NCBI RefSeq assembly: GCF_000577275.2
Contig: NZ_HG916854.1
Span: 620,001 to 684,000 of the forward strand
DNA from: Rhizobium favelukesii
Lineage (GTDB): Bacteria > Pseudomonadota > Alphaproteobacteria > Rhizobiales > Rhizobiaceae
Length of the DNA stretch: 64,000 nucleotides
Direction of reading: 5' to 3'
In this document: piece after piece, positions 55,310-64,000 of the stretch
How positions within the stretch are numbered: the first letter of the stretch is position 1
Layout of the letters: every line of letters begins with the position of its first letter
The notes under the pieces: model-generated
What the model saw: only the letters and a program-made list of their open reading frames with translations
Told to the model about the DNA's origin: nothing
The model's database searches: none
Program-made: the position numbers and the translations under genes

Positions 55310-56326
55310 ATGTCCAACGCATTGAAGAACTTGGCATCTGCCGCCGCTTTGGGACTGGGATGCACTGTTGCGCTCGCAGCTCCCGGTTACGCGCTCGACA
55401 AGGTCAGCTACGGTACCAATTGGCTCGCGCAAGCCGAGCATGGCGGCTTCTATCAGGCAGTCGCCGACGGCACCTACACAAAGCACGGACTTGACGTGAC
55501 CATCGTGCAGGGCGGCCCGAACGCGGCAAACAGCGCATTGCTGATCTCCGGCAAGATCGACTTCTATATGGGCGGCCCGCAGGGCGAACTGTCGGCGGTC
55601 GAGCAGGGTATTCCTCTCGTGGACGTCGCGGCGATCTTCCAGAAGGACCCGCAGGTTCTGATCGCCCACCCCGACGCTGGCGTCGAGACGTTCGAGGACC
55701 TTGCCAAGCTGAAGACCCTGTTTCTCGGCAAGGACGGCTATCTGACCTACTTCGAGTGGATGAAGGCGAACTACAAGGGCTTCAAGGACGAGCAATACAA
55801 GCCATACAACTTCAACCCCGGCCCGTTCCTCGCCGACAAGGAGTCCGGGCAGCAGGGCTACCTCACCTCCGAACCCTATGAGATCCAGAAGCAGACCGGC
55901 TGGGAGCCGAAAGTGTTTCTGCTCGCCGACAACGGCTACTCCCCCTACTCGACGATGATCACCACGACGCAGTCGATGATCGATACTAAGTCGGACGTTG
56001 TGCAGCGTTTTATCGATGCTTCGATCGAGGGCTGGTACAACTATCTCTATGGCGACAACACCAAGGCCAACGCGCTGATCAAGAAAGACAATCCGGAGAT
56101 GACGGATGGCCAGATCGCCTATTCGATCGCCAAGATGAAGGAATACGGAATCGTCGAATCCGGTGAAGCCCTCGACAAGGGGATCGGCTGTATCACCGAC
56201 GAACACTACAAGAAGTTCTTCGCCGAGATGGTTGGCATCAAGGTTCTCAAGGCCGACACGGACTATACCAAGGCCTACACCACGAAATACGTCTGCAAGG
56301 GCGTCGGCATGGCCTTGAAAAAGTGA
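55310..56326 (+). CDS. ABC transporter substrate-binding protein, NMT1/THI5 type
   Basis: The protein has 338 aa from the ATG at 55310, with AAAGGGGA 12-19 bp upstream. A Sec signal peptide ends near AAPGYALDK. The NMT1-type domain has VSYGTNWLAQAEHGGFYQAVADGTY and KHGLDVTIVQGGPNAANSALLISGKIDFYMGG. This family binds pyrimidines (hydroxymethylpyrimidine), nitrate-like, sulfonate or other small N-compounds. With the ATPase and permease downstream it forms an importer. Confidence 0.88.
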   Translation: MSNALKNLASAAALGLGCTVALAAPGYALDKVSYGTNWLAQAEHGGFYQAVADGTYTKHGLDVTIVQGGPNAANSALLISGKIDFYMGGPQGELSAVEQGIPLVDVAAIFQKDPQVLIAHPDAGVETFEDLAKLKTLFLGKDGYLTYFEWMKANYKGFKDEQYKPYNFNPGPFLADKESGQQGYLTSEPYEIQKQTGWEPKVFLLADNGYSPYSTMITTTQSMIDTKSDVVQRFIDASIEGWYNYLYGDNTKANALIKKDNPEMTDGQIAYSIAKMKEYGIVESGEALDKGIGCITDEHYKKFFAEMVGIKVLKADTDYTKAYTTKYVCKGVGMALKK

Positions 56327-56389
56327 GGCACGCCAAATTGGGTTGCCGCTCCTGGCGGTAAACCGGCCCACGATGAAAAGAGACAGGCG

Positions 56390-57217
56390 ATGCCTCTAGC
56401 CTCAGTTCAGATCCCGCCAAATCAGGTCGCGCGCAAGAGACCGCTCGTTTCGATGCAATCGGTCTCGAAGGTCTTCTCCAGCGGCACGGTCGCCTTGTCG
56501 GGCATGTCATTGACGGTCGAAAGCGGCGAATTCATCAGCCTGCTCGGACCTTCCGGGTGCGGCAAATCGACGGCACTGCGCATTATTGCCGGCCTCGGCG
56601 ATATTTCTTCCGGGACGATCGACTGGCCAAGTTCCCGCATCAACTCGAGGGGTCTGCCGGAAGGCGATATCGGCTTCGTCTTTCAGGAGCCGACACTAAT
56701 GCCGTGGAAGAATGTCTTCGGCAATGTTCATCTTCCGCTGAAGCTCCGCGGCATCTCGAAGGCTGCGGCGCGCGAGGAGATCATGAGGGCGTTGACGACT
56801 GTCGGCCTGCAGGACTTTGCCGAAGCCTATCCGCGCGAGCTCTCCGGCGGCATGAGGATGCGTGTATCCATTGCGCGCGCGTTGGTCACCAAACCGAAGC
56901 TGTTGCTGATGGACGAGCCGTTTGCGGCCCTCGACGAGATCACCCGCCAGAAACTGAATGACGACGTCCTGCGTCTCTGGAAGGCGACAGGCATTACGGT
57001 GATTTTCGTCACTCACTCGGTGTTCGAGTCGGCCTATCTCTCGAACCGTATCGTCGTCATGAAGGCTCGGCCGGGACGAGTCCATGCCGACCTGCCGCTT
57101 GTCACCAGCCTTGAGCGGGACGCCTTTTACCGCACGTCCGAAGAATATCGCCAGGCTTGCGAGACCGTATCGCGCTCGCTGATCGGCGCCATCAATGCCG
57201 CAAAGGAGTGTATATGA
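56390..57217 (+). CDS. ABC transporter ATP-binding protein (SsuB/TauB type)
   Basis: The protein has 275 aa. It has Walker A LGPSGCGKST, Q-loop FVFQEPTLMPWKNV, signature LSGGMRMRVSIARAL, Walker B LLLMDEPFAALDEITR and switch His in FVTHSVFESAYLS. The FQEPTLMPW form is typical of nitrate/taurine/pyrimidine-type importers. It overlaps the permease gene by 4 bp (ATGA). Confidence 0.92.
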   Translation: MPLASVQIPPNQVARKRPLVSMQSVSKVFSSGTVALSGMSLTVESGEFISLLGPSGCGKSTALRIIAGLGDISSGTIDWPSSRINSRGLPEGDIGFVFQEPTLMPWKNVFGNVHLPLKLRGISKAAAREEIMRALTTVGLQDFAEAYPRELSGGMRMRVSIARALVTKPKLLLMDEPFAALDEITRQKLNDDVLRLWKATGITVIFVTHSVFESAYLSNRIVVMKARPGRVHADLPLVTSLERDAFYRTSEEYRQACETVSRSLIGAINAAKECI

Positions 57218-58059
57218 GCACGGATATTGCCGATGCGCCGGCGGCATCGTTGTCAAATCCGATGACGGCAAAGCGGCGCGACCTTGCGCTGCGGATTGCG
57301 GTGCCATTCGCTACCGTTGCAGCCCTGGTTGTCGTTTGGGGGCTGTACGTCAAGCTTTCCGGCGTCGCGCCCTATATTCTGCCCGGCCCCGGCGCAGTGG
57401 CCTCCGCCTTCGTCAGCGACTGGGGAACGCTGGCGCCCGCGCTCTGGGTGACAACCAAAATCACCTTAATGTCGCTGCTACTGGCGCTTGTCGGTGGGGT
57501 CGGCTTTGCCATCTTCCTTGTGCAGTCGCGGTGGATCGAGATCGCCTTTTATCCGCTGGCGGTCATCCTGCAGGTCACGCCCATTGTCGCGATCTCGCCG
57601 TTGATCCTTATCTATGCACCGTCGACACAGGTGGCGCTGCTCATCTGCGCCTTTCTTGTCGCGTTCTTCCCGATCCTCTCCAACATGGTGCAGGGCTTGA
57701 AGAGCGTCGATCACAATCTGATCAACCTCTTCGAACTCTATGGTGCCTCGCGCTGGCAGACGCTGCTGTATCTCAAGCTGCCGGCGGCGCAGCCCTATTT
57801 CATGACCGGCTTGCGCATCGGTGGGGGCCTGGCGCTAATTGCCGCCGTCGTTGCCGAGTTTGCTGCGGGTTCGGCAGGTGCGGGCTCCGGCCTGGCCTTC
57901 CGACTTCTGGAAGCGCAGTACCGCATGAACATCCCTCGCCTCTTCGCCGCCCTGCTGATGCTCTCGCTGCTCGGGGTAGCGATCTTCGCGATCACCTCTT
58001 TCATCTCCTGGCTCAGCCTGCATCGCTGGCATGAGAGCAGCCTCAAGCGGGAAAACTGA
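57214..58059 (+). CDS. ABC transporter permease (SsuC/TauC type)
   Basis: The protein has 281 aa with about six membrane helices, starting VPFATVAALVVVWGLYVKLSG. The EAA loop is NLFELYGASRWQTLLYLKLPAAQPYFMTGLRIGGGLALIAAVVAEF. It shares one base with the next gene (TGATG), so translation of the amidohydrolase is coupled to it. Confidence 0.9.
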   Translation: MSTDIADAPAASLSNPMTAKRRDLALRIAVPFATVAALVVVWGLYVKLSGVAPYILPGPGAVASAFVSDWGTLAPALWVTTKITLMSLLLALVGGVGFAIFLVQSRWIEIAFYPLAVILQVTPIVAISPLILIYAPSTQVALLICAFLVAFFPILSNMVQGLKSVDHNLINLFELYGASRWQTLLYLKLPAAQPYFMTGLRIGGGLALIAAVVAEFAAGSAGAGSGLAFRLLEAQYRMNIPRLFAALLMLSLLGVAIFAITSFISWLSLHRWHESSLKREN

Positions 58060-59372
58060 TGACGTACTCCTTCATGTCGCCTCCGAACGCCGGTCGCTTC
58101 GTGCTGAGCAATGCGACGCTGCCCGTCGTTGCCGTCGAAGGTTTCAATGCGCCGGCAAAGGAAGGCCTTGTGCGTGCTGATATCGTCATCGAAGACGGTC
58201 TTTTTTCCGCGGTCCTGCCCGCCGGCAGTGCCCCGCAGGAATTGGCGAAATCCGACCTGCGCGAAGGGATGGTCTGGCCATGCTTTGCCGATGTCCACAC
58301 GCACCTCGACAAGGGACATATCTGGGGACGCAGCAGCAATCCGGACGGTACTTTCATGGGTGCCCTGCAGGCGGTCGGCGCCGATCGCGAAGCGCATTGG
58401 TCGGCCGATGATGTGCGCAAGCGCATGGAGTTCTCCCTGCGGTCGGCCTATGCGCACGGGACGAGCCTGATCCGCACGCATCTCGACGCGGCTTCCCCCC
58501 AACATCGCATTTCCTTCGATGTCTTTTCCGAGGTGAGGCAAACCTGGAGGGACAAGATCGCGCTGCAGGCCGTCGCCCTCTTCCCGATGGACGACATGGT
58601 GGATGAGGCGTATTTCGCCGATCTCGTCGCCGTCGTGCGCAATGCGGGCGGTCTGATCGGTGGCGTCACCAAGATGGGGCCGAACCTCGCATGGCAGCTC
58701 GATACGCTCTTTCATGCGGCGGCGGAGAACGGCCTCGACATCGATCTTCATGTCGACGAGACGGATGACCCCGGCGCGGAGACTTTGAAGGCGATCGCCG
58801 AGGCGGTTCTCCGGAACCGTTTTGACGGCGCGGTGACGGCCGGCCACTGCTGCTCGCTTGCCAGACAGGACGATGGAGTAGCCGAGCGCACCGTGGAGCT
58901 GGTCGCTAAAGCCGGCATCTCGATCATCTCGCTGCCGATGTGCAATGCCTATCTGCAGGATCGCTATCCCAACCGCACACCGCGCTGGCGCGGCGTGACG
59001 CTGTTCAAGGAGCTCGCTGCTGCCGGCATCCCAACAGCAGTCGCATCCGACAATACACGCGATCCATTCTATGCCTATGGCGACCTCGATGCGGTCGAGG
59101 TGTTCCGCGAAGCCGTGCGCATTCTTCACCTCGACCATCCGCTCGATACGGCGGCGCGTGTCATAACCACCTCCCCCGCCGACATTGCCGGACGCCACGA
59201 TCTCAGCCGCATCGGCGCCGGCAGGCCCGCCGATCTCGTCCTCTTCAGTGCGCGTCGCTGGAGCGAATTTCTTTCCCGTCCGCAGTCTGACCGCGTGGTG
59301 CTACGCCGCGGCAAGGTGATCGACCGCAGCCTGCCGGACTACCGTGAACTCGATAGCGTCGTTGGAGCCTGA
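58059..59372 (+). CDS. Amidohydrolase, cytosine-deaminase-like
   Basis: The protein has 437 aa. The metal-site residues of the amidohydrolase superfamily are visible: H-x-H in FADVHTHLDKGHIWG, His in DIDLHVDETDD, His in TAGHCCSLA, and Asp in VASDNTRDPFYAYGD. These fit the cytosine deaminase/isoguanine deaminase branch. It probably deaminates or hydrolyses an N-heterocycle brought in by the importer; the true substrate is unknown. Confidence 0.85.
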   Translation: MTYSFMSPPNAGRFVLSNATLPVVAVEGFNAPAKEGLVRADIVIEDGLFSAVLPAGSAPQELAKSDLREGMVWPCFADVHTHLDKGHIWGRSSNPDGTFMGALQAVGADREAHWSADDVRKRMEFSLRSAYAHGTSLIRTHLDAASPQHRISFDVFSEVRQTWRDKIALQAVALFPMDDMVDEAYFADLVAVVRNAGGLIGGVTKMGPNLAWQLDTLFHAAAENGLDIDLHVDETDDPGAETLKAIAEAVLRNRFDGAVTAGHCCSLARQDDGVAERTVELVAKAGISIISLPMCNAYLQDRYPNRTPRWRGVTLFKELAAAGIPTAVASDNTRDPFYAYGDLDAVEVFREAVRILHLDHPLDTAARVITTSPADIAGRHDLSRIGAGRPADLVLFSARRWSEFLSRPQSDRVVLRRGKVIDRSLPDYRELDSVVGA

Positions 59373-59373
59373 C

Positions 59374-60783
59374 ATGCCGGACTACCAGAAGATCAAGAAA
59401 GAACTCGAAGGCATTGCGGTCGAGGACAATCCGGCGCTCGTGCGTCAGAAGAGCCGCGACTTCTATTGGTATTCTCCGATCCTGAAGGCGCAGCTCGATG
59501 GCGTGACCGCCGATCTCGTTGTGACGCCCAAGAACGAAGCCGAGGTGATCCAAACCCTCAAGATCGCCTTCGCGCATGGCGTTCCTGTGACGCCGCGGGG
59601 CGCCGGCACCGGCAATTACGGTCAGGCCATGCCGCTCTCCGGCGGGATCGTGCTCAACCTTGCCGCCATGGATAAGATCAAGGAAATCCATCCTGGTCGG
59701 GTGATCTGCGAGCCCGGCATCGTGATCGCCCAAGTCGACAGGCAGACCAAGGCTCATTCAGGCCAGGAGCTTCGCTTCCATCCGTCGACGGCACAAACGG
59801 CAACGATCGGTGGCTTCATTGCCGGCGGTTCGGGCGGCGTCGGGTCGATCACCTGGGGAGGACTGCGCGATATCGGCAACATCATCCGGCTGCGTGTCGT
59901 CACCATGGAGGCAGAGCCGCGGGTGCTCGATCTCACCGGCTGGGATCTGCAAAAGGTCAGCCACGCCTATGGCACCAACGGCATCATCACCGAAATCGAA
60001 ATGCCACTTGCACCGGCCTATGACTGGGTGGACGTGCTGGTGGGCTACGACGATTTCATGGCGGCCGCGCGCTATTCAGACGCATTGGCAAAATGCAACG
60101 GCATACTCGTCAAGGAGATCGCGCCGATCGCCGCGCCCATTCCGCACGAATACTTTACCCGCCACAAACCCTATATTCGCCAGGGCCAGTCGGTTGTGGT
60201 GCTGATGATCGCACCGCACTCGATGGATGCGTTCGCCGCCTTCACCGCAGCCCAGAAGGGCGAGATCATCTTCCGCTCCGACAAGGTCGCGAGCATGAAG
60301 GGCATTCCCCACGCCTATGAGCTTGCCTGGAACCATACGACGCTGCGCGCGCTGAAGGTCGACCCAACCTTTACATACTTGCAGGTCCAATATCCCGGAC
60401 CGGACCATGTGGCGAAGGTCGCCAAGATGGTCGAAATCTTCGGCGACGAAGTGCCCGGCCATCTCGAATTCATCAAGTTCGACGGCCAGATCCAATGCTC
60501 GGGTCTCCCGCTGGTGCGCTATACGACCGAGGAGCGGCTGGGGGAGATCATCAAGATCCATCAGGATCATGGCTGCCCGATCTTCAACCCGCATCGCTAC
60601 ACGCTGGAAGAAGGCGGCATGAAGCAGACGGACAAGGTTCAGCTTGCCTTCAAGCATGAGACCGATCCGCAGGGACTGCTCAATCCCGGCAAGATGATCG
60701 CCTGGGAGAATCCGAACTTCGACTTCTCGTCGGGTAAGAACTACCTGTTTCCCGGACTTGCCGCGGTGATGGAGGCCACATGA
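59374..60783 (+). CDS. FAD-linked oxidase (GlcD/VAO family)
   Basis: The protein has 469 aa from the ATG at 59374, one base after the amidohydrolase stop. The PCMH-type FAD-binding domain (FAD_binding_4, about 45-215) has VTPRGAGTGNYGQAMPLSGGIVLNL and TATIGGFIAGGSGGVGSITWGGLRDIGNI. The C-terminal oxidase domain ends with LLNPGKMIAWENP. The family oxidises hydroxyacids and related alcohols. It overlaps the next gene by 4 bp (ATGA). Confidence 0.85.
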   Translation: MPDYQKIKKELEGIAVEDNPALVRQKSRDFYWYSPILKAQLDGVTADLVVTPKNEAEVIQTLKIAFAHGVPVTPRGAGTGNYGQAMPLSGGIVLNLAAMDKIKEIHPGRVICEPGIVIAQVDRQTKAHSGQELRFHPSTAQTATIGGFIAGGSGGVGSITWGGLRDIGNIIRLRVVTMEAEPRVLDLTGWDLQKVSHAYGTNGIITEIEMPLAPAYDWVDVLVGYDDFMAAARYSDALAKCNGILVKEIAPIAAPIPHEYFTRHKPYIRQGQSVVVLMIAPHSMDAFAAFTAAQKGEIIFRSDKVASMKGIPHAYELAWNHTTLRALKVDPTFTYLQVQYPGPDHVAKVAKMVEIFGDEVPGHLEFIKFDGQIQCSGLPLVRYTTEERLGEIIKIHQDHGCPIFNPHRYTLEEGGMKQTDKVQLAFKHETDPQGLLNPGKMIAWENPNFDFSSGKNYLFPGLAAVMEAT

Positions 60784-61361
60784 GAGTGCTCGTCCTTCAC
60801 TCGCATCCGGTGGAGTCGAGCTACGGCAACGCGCTTTACCGGCAAACGTTGGAAAGCTTGAAGACGGCGGGACACGAGGTCGATGAGTGCAATCTCTACG
60901 CGGAGAACTTCGATCCCGTGCTCTCCCGCCACGACCGAATGGTCTATCACGACTATCCCCAGAATACGGAGCTGGTGAAGGACTATGTCGATCGGCTGAA
61001 GCGAGCGGAGGGCCTGGTGATCGTCACGCCGGTCTGGAACTTCGGCTTCCCGGCAATCTTGAAAGGCTATTTCGACCGCGTCTGGCTTCCCGGCGTTTCC
61101 TTCGAACTCGTCAACGGCAAGGTGGAATCTCGACTGCGCTATATCCGCAAGCTCGGTGCGGTGCTGACTTACGGCGCGACACCTTTCCGCGCCTTCGTTG
61201 CCGGTAATCCGCCGAAAAAGATCGTCAAGCGGGTGCTGCGTGCGCAGATCAATCCGGTGCGACCGGTGACCTTTCTGGCGCATTACGACATGAACAACTG
61301 CACCGACCAGACGCGGGCCGCCTTTCTCAGCAAGGTGAAGGCGACAATGGAGCGGTTCTGA
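60780..61361 (+). CDS. Flavodoxin-fold NAD(P)H oxidoreductase
   Basis: The protein has 193 aa and is of the Flavodoxin_2 (KefF/MdaB/NQO-like) family: RVLVLHSHPVESSYGNALYRQTLE at the start, VIVTPVWNFGFPAILKGYFDRVWLPGVSF in the middle. It binds FMN or FAD and reduces quinones or flavins. As the last gene of the operon it could supply reduced flavin or recycle an electron acceptor for the upstream FAD enzyme. Confidence 0.88.
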   Translation: MRVLVLHSHPVESSYGNALYRQTLESLKTAGHEVDECNLYAENFDPVLSRHDRMVYHDYPQNTELVKDYVDRLKRAEGLVIVTPVWNFGFPAILKGYFDRVWLPGVSFELVNGKVESRLRYIRKLGAVLTYGATPFRAFVAGNPPKKIVKRVLRAQINPVRPVTFLAHYDMNNCTDQTRAAFLSKVKATMERF

Positions 61362-61412
61362 TACCACAAACCCGCAGGGTCAAACTGCGGCTTAAGCTCC
61401 GGCGTTTCCCGA

Positions 61413-61802
61413 TCAAACCACCTTGGCTGCGGTTACCTCAACTTCGACCAGAAACTCCGGCCGTGTAAACCCGCCGACGACAATAAGCGTCGAGACAGGT
61501 TTGGGCTCAAGCGTATAGCGATCGCGCACCGCCATATAGGCCGGAAAATCTTCTCTCTTTGTGACATAGCCAGAGATGCGTATGACGTCCGCAAAGGTCA
61601 TGCCGGCCTCTTCGAGGATCGCATCGATCGCCTTGAAGCAAAGTTCTGCCTGAGCAGTCACATCCTTCGGGATTACATCATCAACGCCGATCCCGAGCTG
61701 ACCCGATGTGACGAGAAGCGACGCACCTGGGGGCACCAGCAGCCCATGATTGTAGTTCCCGAAGGGCGTGCGGACAGAGGGCGGATTGAATACGCTTTTC
61801 AT
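61413..61802 (-). CDS. RidA-family protein
   Basis: The protein has 129 aa of the RidA/YjgF/Rid family (FGNYNHGLLVPPGASLLVTSGQLGIGVD; EAGMTFADVIRISGYVTKREDFP; RPEFLVEVEVTAAKV). The active-site Arg at the usual C-terminal position is replaced or shifted (FTRPEFLVEVE has RPE). It is probably a subgroup that hydrolyses imines or carbamates. It is downstream of the GntR gene on the same strand, with 48 bp between them. Confidence 0.85.
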   Translation of the reverse strand: MKSVFNPPSVRTPFGNYNHGLLVPPGASLLVTSGQLGIGVDDVIPKDVTAQAELCFKAIDAILEEAGMTFADVIRISGYVTKREDFPAYMAVRDRYTLEPKPVSTLIVVGGFTRPEFLVEVEVTAAKVV

Positions 61803-61850
61803 AAAACATCCATGCGAAACAAGGGTTGCAGTCCTGGAAATACTTAGGAA

Positions 61851-62543
61851 TCAATTTCCTTTGGTCGACGCAAAGACGATGCTGGCATCGCTAACGATCG
61901 CAACATGGGAATACGCCGCCTGGCCGGCTGCCGCTGCCTCCCCCCGCATGATCGCCGTCACGATGACGTCGTGTTCATCATAGGATCGGGCAAGGCGCCC
62001 CGGCAACCTGAACTGCGCGCGACGGAACGGCGCCAATCGTGCACGGGTCTGCGTCACCAGCTCGAATATGTGATCGTTGTGAGCCCCGCGATAGAGGCGC
62101 GTATGAAATTCGGTATTGTAAGAGGCATAGTCTTCATCGGCACCCGCATGCACGAGTTTTGCCGATGCCCGGTGCGCGAGCTCTAGAAAACGCCGCTCCT
62201 CGACTGTCATGCGTTCGGCCGACAGGCGCGCGCAGATGGCTTCCAGTTCTGACATCGCCTCGAACATGGAGTGGAGATAGCCTTCCGTTACATTTGCAAC
62301 GACGGCGCTTCGGTTCGGCTCGCGATCAACCAGCCCCATGGCGCCGAGTTCGCGCAGCGCTTCCCGGACCGGTGTCCGGGAAACGTCGAAGCGGGTGGCC
62401 AGCGAGAGCTCATCCATTCTTTCACCTGGAGCGAAAACCCCGGTTACGATCATGTCCGCTATGGCGCGCACCATCTGTTCCACGGTGGTGCCCGCCCTCG
62501 TTAGTTGCTTGCGCTTAATCTGTGACACGGAAGAGTTCTGCAT
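61851..62543 (-). CDS. GntR-family regulator (FadR/FCD subfamily)
   Basis: The protein has 230 aa. The N-terminal winged HTH (about 25-90) has MDELSLATRFDVSRTPVREALRELGAMGLVDREPNRSAVV. The C-terminal FCD sensor (about 100-220) has YNTEFHTRLYRGAHNDHIFELVTQTRARLAPFRR with metal-binding His residues. It is divergent from the BMP-type importer (62845). TGYATACAG motifs in the gap are the likely operators. Confidence 0.88.
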   Translation of the reverse strand: MQNSSVSQIKRKQLTRAGTTVEQMVRAIADMIVTGVFAPGERMDELSLATRFDVSRTPVREALRELGAMGLVDREPNRSAVVANVTEGYLHSMFEAMSELEAICARLSAERMTVEERRFLELAHRASAKLVHAGADEDYASYNTEFHTRLYRGAHNDHIFELVTQTRARLAPFRRAQFRLPGRLARSYDEHDVIVTAIMRGEAAAAGQAAYSHVAIVSDASIVFASTKGN

Positions 62544-62550
62544 TTGTCGA

Positions 62551-62795
62551 CTGTATACAGATGCACTTACCGCGAAAAAAAGTCAATTACCCTGTATTTT
62601 TAAGATATTAAACGGAGGCGCTGGAAGGGTCGTAGGGCAGCCCGGCTTACGGATTTGGCACTAGAATTAATCACCGGTTATTTTTTGTTCATCAGTTCCA
62701 TGAAACTGCATACAGTTTGCACATGTCAAGACATACTTGTAAAGTTTTTCATTTATATTCAGTTACTTATGGCTTGGCATGGCCATTGCATACAG
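62551..62795. promoter_or_regulatory. Three TGYATACAG operator-like sites
   Basis: CTGTATACAG (62551-62560, a perfect palindrome), CTGCATACAG (62706-62715) and TTGCATACAG (62786-62795) lie in the divergent gap of the GntR and BMP genes. The first is 8 bp from the GntR start. They are typical of FCD-type GntR operators. Confidence 0.6.
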
Positions 62796-62844
62796 TTTCT
62801 TGCAACGTTTTTTCGAACCGGCACTCGCCGCAAGGAGCATTCCG

Positions 62845-63969
62845 ATGACCAAACTCCTTTCCATGAACCGTCGCCATTTCTTGCAAGCATCCGCTGCCGG
62901 CGCACTGACCCTGGCGCCCGGCCTGCTGCCGGGCCGTGCCATTGCCCAGAACGCGCTGACGGTCGGCTTCATCTATGTCGGACCCAAGGACGACTACGGC
63001 TACAACCAGGCGCATGCCGAAGGTGCGGCCGCCCTGAAGGCGTTGCCTGGCGTGACGATCGTCGAGGAAGAAAATGTGCCGGAGACGGTCGATGTCCAGA
63101 AGACCATGGAGTCGATGATTAACCTCGACGGTGCGACGCTGATCTTCCCGACATCATTCGGTTATTTCGACCCGCATATGCTGGCGATGGCCGCAAAGTA
63201 CCCCGACATTCAGTTCCGCCACTGCGGCGGGCTCTGGCAGGAAGGACAGAACGCTACGAACACGGGTTCCTATTTCGGCTACATTTTCCAGGGCCAGTAT
63301 CTCAACGGTGTCGCGGCCGGCTACACCTCAAAGAGCAAGAAAATCGGCTTCGTCGCCGCCAAGCCCATTCCGCAGGTGCTGCAGAATATCAATGCCTTCC
63401 TACTTGGCGCGCGCTCGGTCGATCCGTCGATCACCTGCCAGGTCATTTTCACCGGCGAATGGTCGCTGGCCGTTAAAGAAGCAGAGGCCACCAACGCGCT
63501 GATCGACCAGGGCGCAGATGTAATCACCTGCCACGTCGACAGCCCGAAGGTGGTCGTCGAAACGGCTGCCGGTCGCGGCGCTTTCGTCTGCGGCTACCAT
63601 GCAAACCAGAGCCCGTTGGCACCTGAAAAGTATTTGACCGGCGCCGAATGGGCGTGGGGCAACGTCTACACCGGTTTCGCCAAGAAGGCGCAGGCTGGCG
63701 AAAAGCTCGGCAACTTCGTGCGCGGCGGCCTCAAAGACGGCTTCGTCAAGATGAGCCCGCTCGGGCCTGCCGTGCCGGCGGAAGGCCGTACGAAGTTCGA
63801 CGCCACGTTCGCCGAGATGATGACCGGCAAGTTCTCCGTCTTCAAGGGGCCGATCAAGGACAACAAGGGCAACGTCGTCGTTGCGGCCGACAAGAGCTAT
63901 GCCGAAGACGCCATCGAGCTCGAGAGCATGGGCTACCTCGTGGAAGGCATCGTCGGATCCACGGCTTAA
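62845..63969 (+). CDS. BMP-family ABC transporter binding protein, Tat-exported
   Basis: The protein has 374 aa from the ATG at 62845; AAGGAG (62832-62837) precedes it. A twin-arginine signal (MNRRHFLQASAAGALTLAPG) ends near AIAQNA. The Bmp domain has VGFIYVGPKDDYGYNQAHAEGAAALKALPG, IFPTSFGYFDPHMLAMAAKYPDIQFRHCGG and GADVITCHVDSPKVVVETAAGRG. The family binds nucleosides, purines or autoinducer-type ligands. The importer genes should follow beyond the window. Confidence 0.88.
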   Translation: MTKLLSMNRRHFLQASAAGALTLAPGLLPGRAIAQNALTVGFIYVGPKDDYGYNQAHAEGAAALKALPGVTIVEEENVPETVDVQKTMESMINLDGATLIFPTSFGYFDPHMLAMAAKYPDIQFRHCGGLWQEGQNATNTGSYFGYIFQGQYLNGVAAGYTSKSKKIGFVAAKPIPQVLQNINAFLLGARSVDPSITCQVIFTGEWSLAVKEAEATNALIDQGADVITCHVDSPKVVVETAAGRGAFVCGYHANQSPLAPEKYLTGAEWAWGNVYTGFAKKAQAGEKLGNFVRGGLKDGFVKMSPLGPAVPAEGRTKFDATFAEMMTGKFSVFKGPIKDNKGNVVVAADKSYAEDAIELESMGYLVEGIVGSTA

Positions 63970-63987
63970 GCCTGAGGGAGAAGCGTC

Positions 63988-64000
63988 ATGACAGTCGAGG
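63988..64000 (+). CDS. Start of a gene cut by the window end
   Basis: The ATG at 63988 begins MTVE and has GAGGGAG at 63974-63980. It lies 18 bp after the BMP gene and is probably an ABC ATPase or permease of the same importer. Only four codons are visible. Confidence 0.45.

Overview
The window looks like a replicon of a Rhizobiaceae bacterium (Rhizobium, Agrobacterium or Sinorhizobium type). The evidence is high GC coding bias, ISNCY, IS30, IS630, IS110, IS6 and IS21 transposases or remnants of rhizobial type, an AttEFGH-like locus, PotABCD-like and BMP uptake systems, and methylated-amine genes arranged as in other alphaproteobacteria. No rRNA, tRNA, CRISPR array or replication origin was recognised.

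Layout. 1-684: 3' part of a LysR regulator gene. 876-9963: a nest of mobile DNA. It holds two same-orientation copies of an ISNCY element; copy 1 is split by a 3,318-bp serine-recombinase element, and copy 2 keeps the unoccupied site. An IS30 lies between them. 10142-11953: a large membrane protein, probably a GT-C glycosyltransferase. 11980-15015: IS630, IS21 and IS630 material, one IS630 cutting an AttH-like lipocalin gene. 15005-18084: the matching ABC exporter. 18484-23325: a short-chain dehydrogenase and a PotABCD-like importer. 23463-25795: a LuxR gene broken by IS debris, then an IS630. 25905-26398 (minus strand): a 48-aa DUF1127 gene followed by four hairpins, each carrying CCTCCTCCC in its loop. 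This matches the cuckoo/CcsR stress sRNA arrangement.

27648-52273 is a nearly contiguous trimethylamine catabolic island. Tmm oxidises trimethylamine to its N-oxide, Tdm demethylates that to dimethylamine, DmmDABC demethylates dimethylamine to methylamine, and GmaS plus MgsABC convert methylamine to N-methylglutamate. The sarcosine-oxidase-like MgdABCD oxidises N-methylglutamate. FolD and PurU handle the released one-carbon units, and an APC permease, an XRE-cupin regulator and a GlxA-type AraC regulator flank the genes. An IS110 lies between mgdA and mgdB and probably reduces the last step.

52460-53092 holds a decayed DUF433/DUF5615 toxin-antitoxin pair. 53373-61361 is a second catabolic locus: a creatininase-family hydrolase, a LysR regulator, an NMT1-type ABC importer, a cytosine-deaminase-like amidohydrolase, an FAD oxidase and a flavodoxin-fold reductase. 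Its substrate is unknown. A 41-bp near-identical promoter block precedes both the creatininase gene and the transporter operon. 61413-64000 has a RidA protein, a GntR/FCD regulator and the start of a BMP-type ABC importer, with repeated TGYATACAG sites between regulator and importer.
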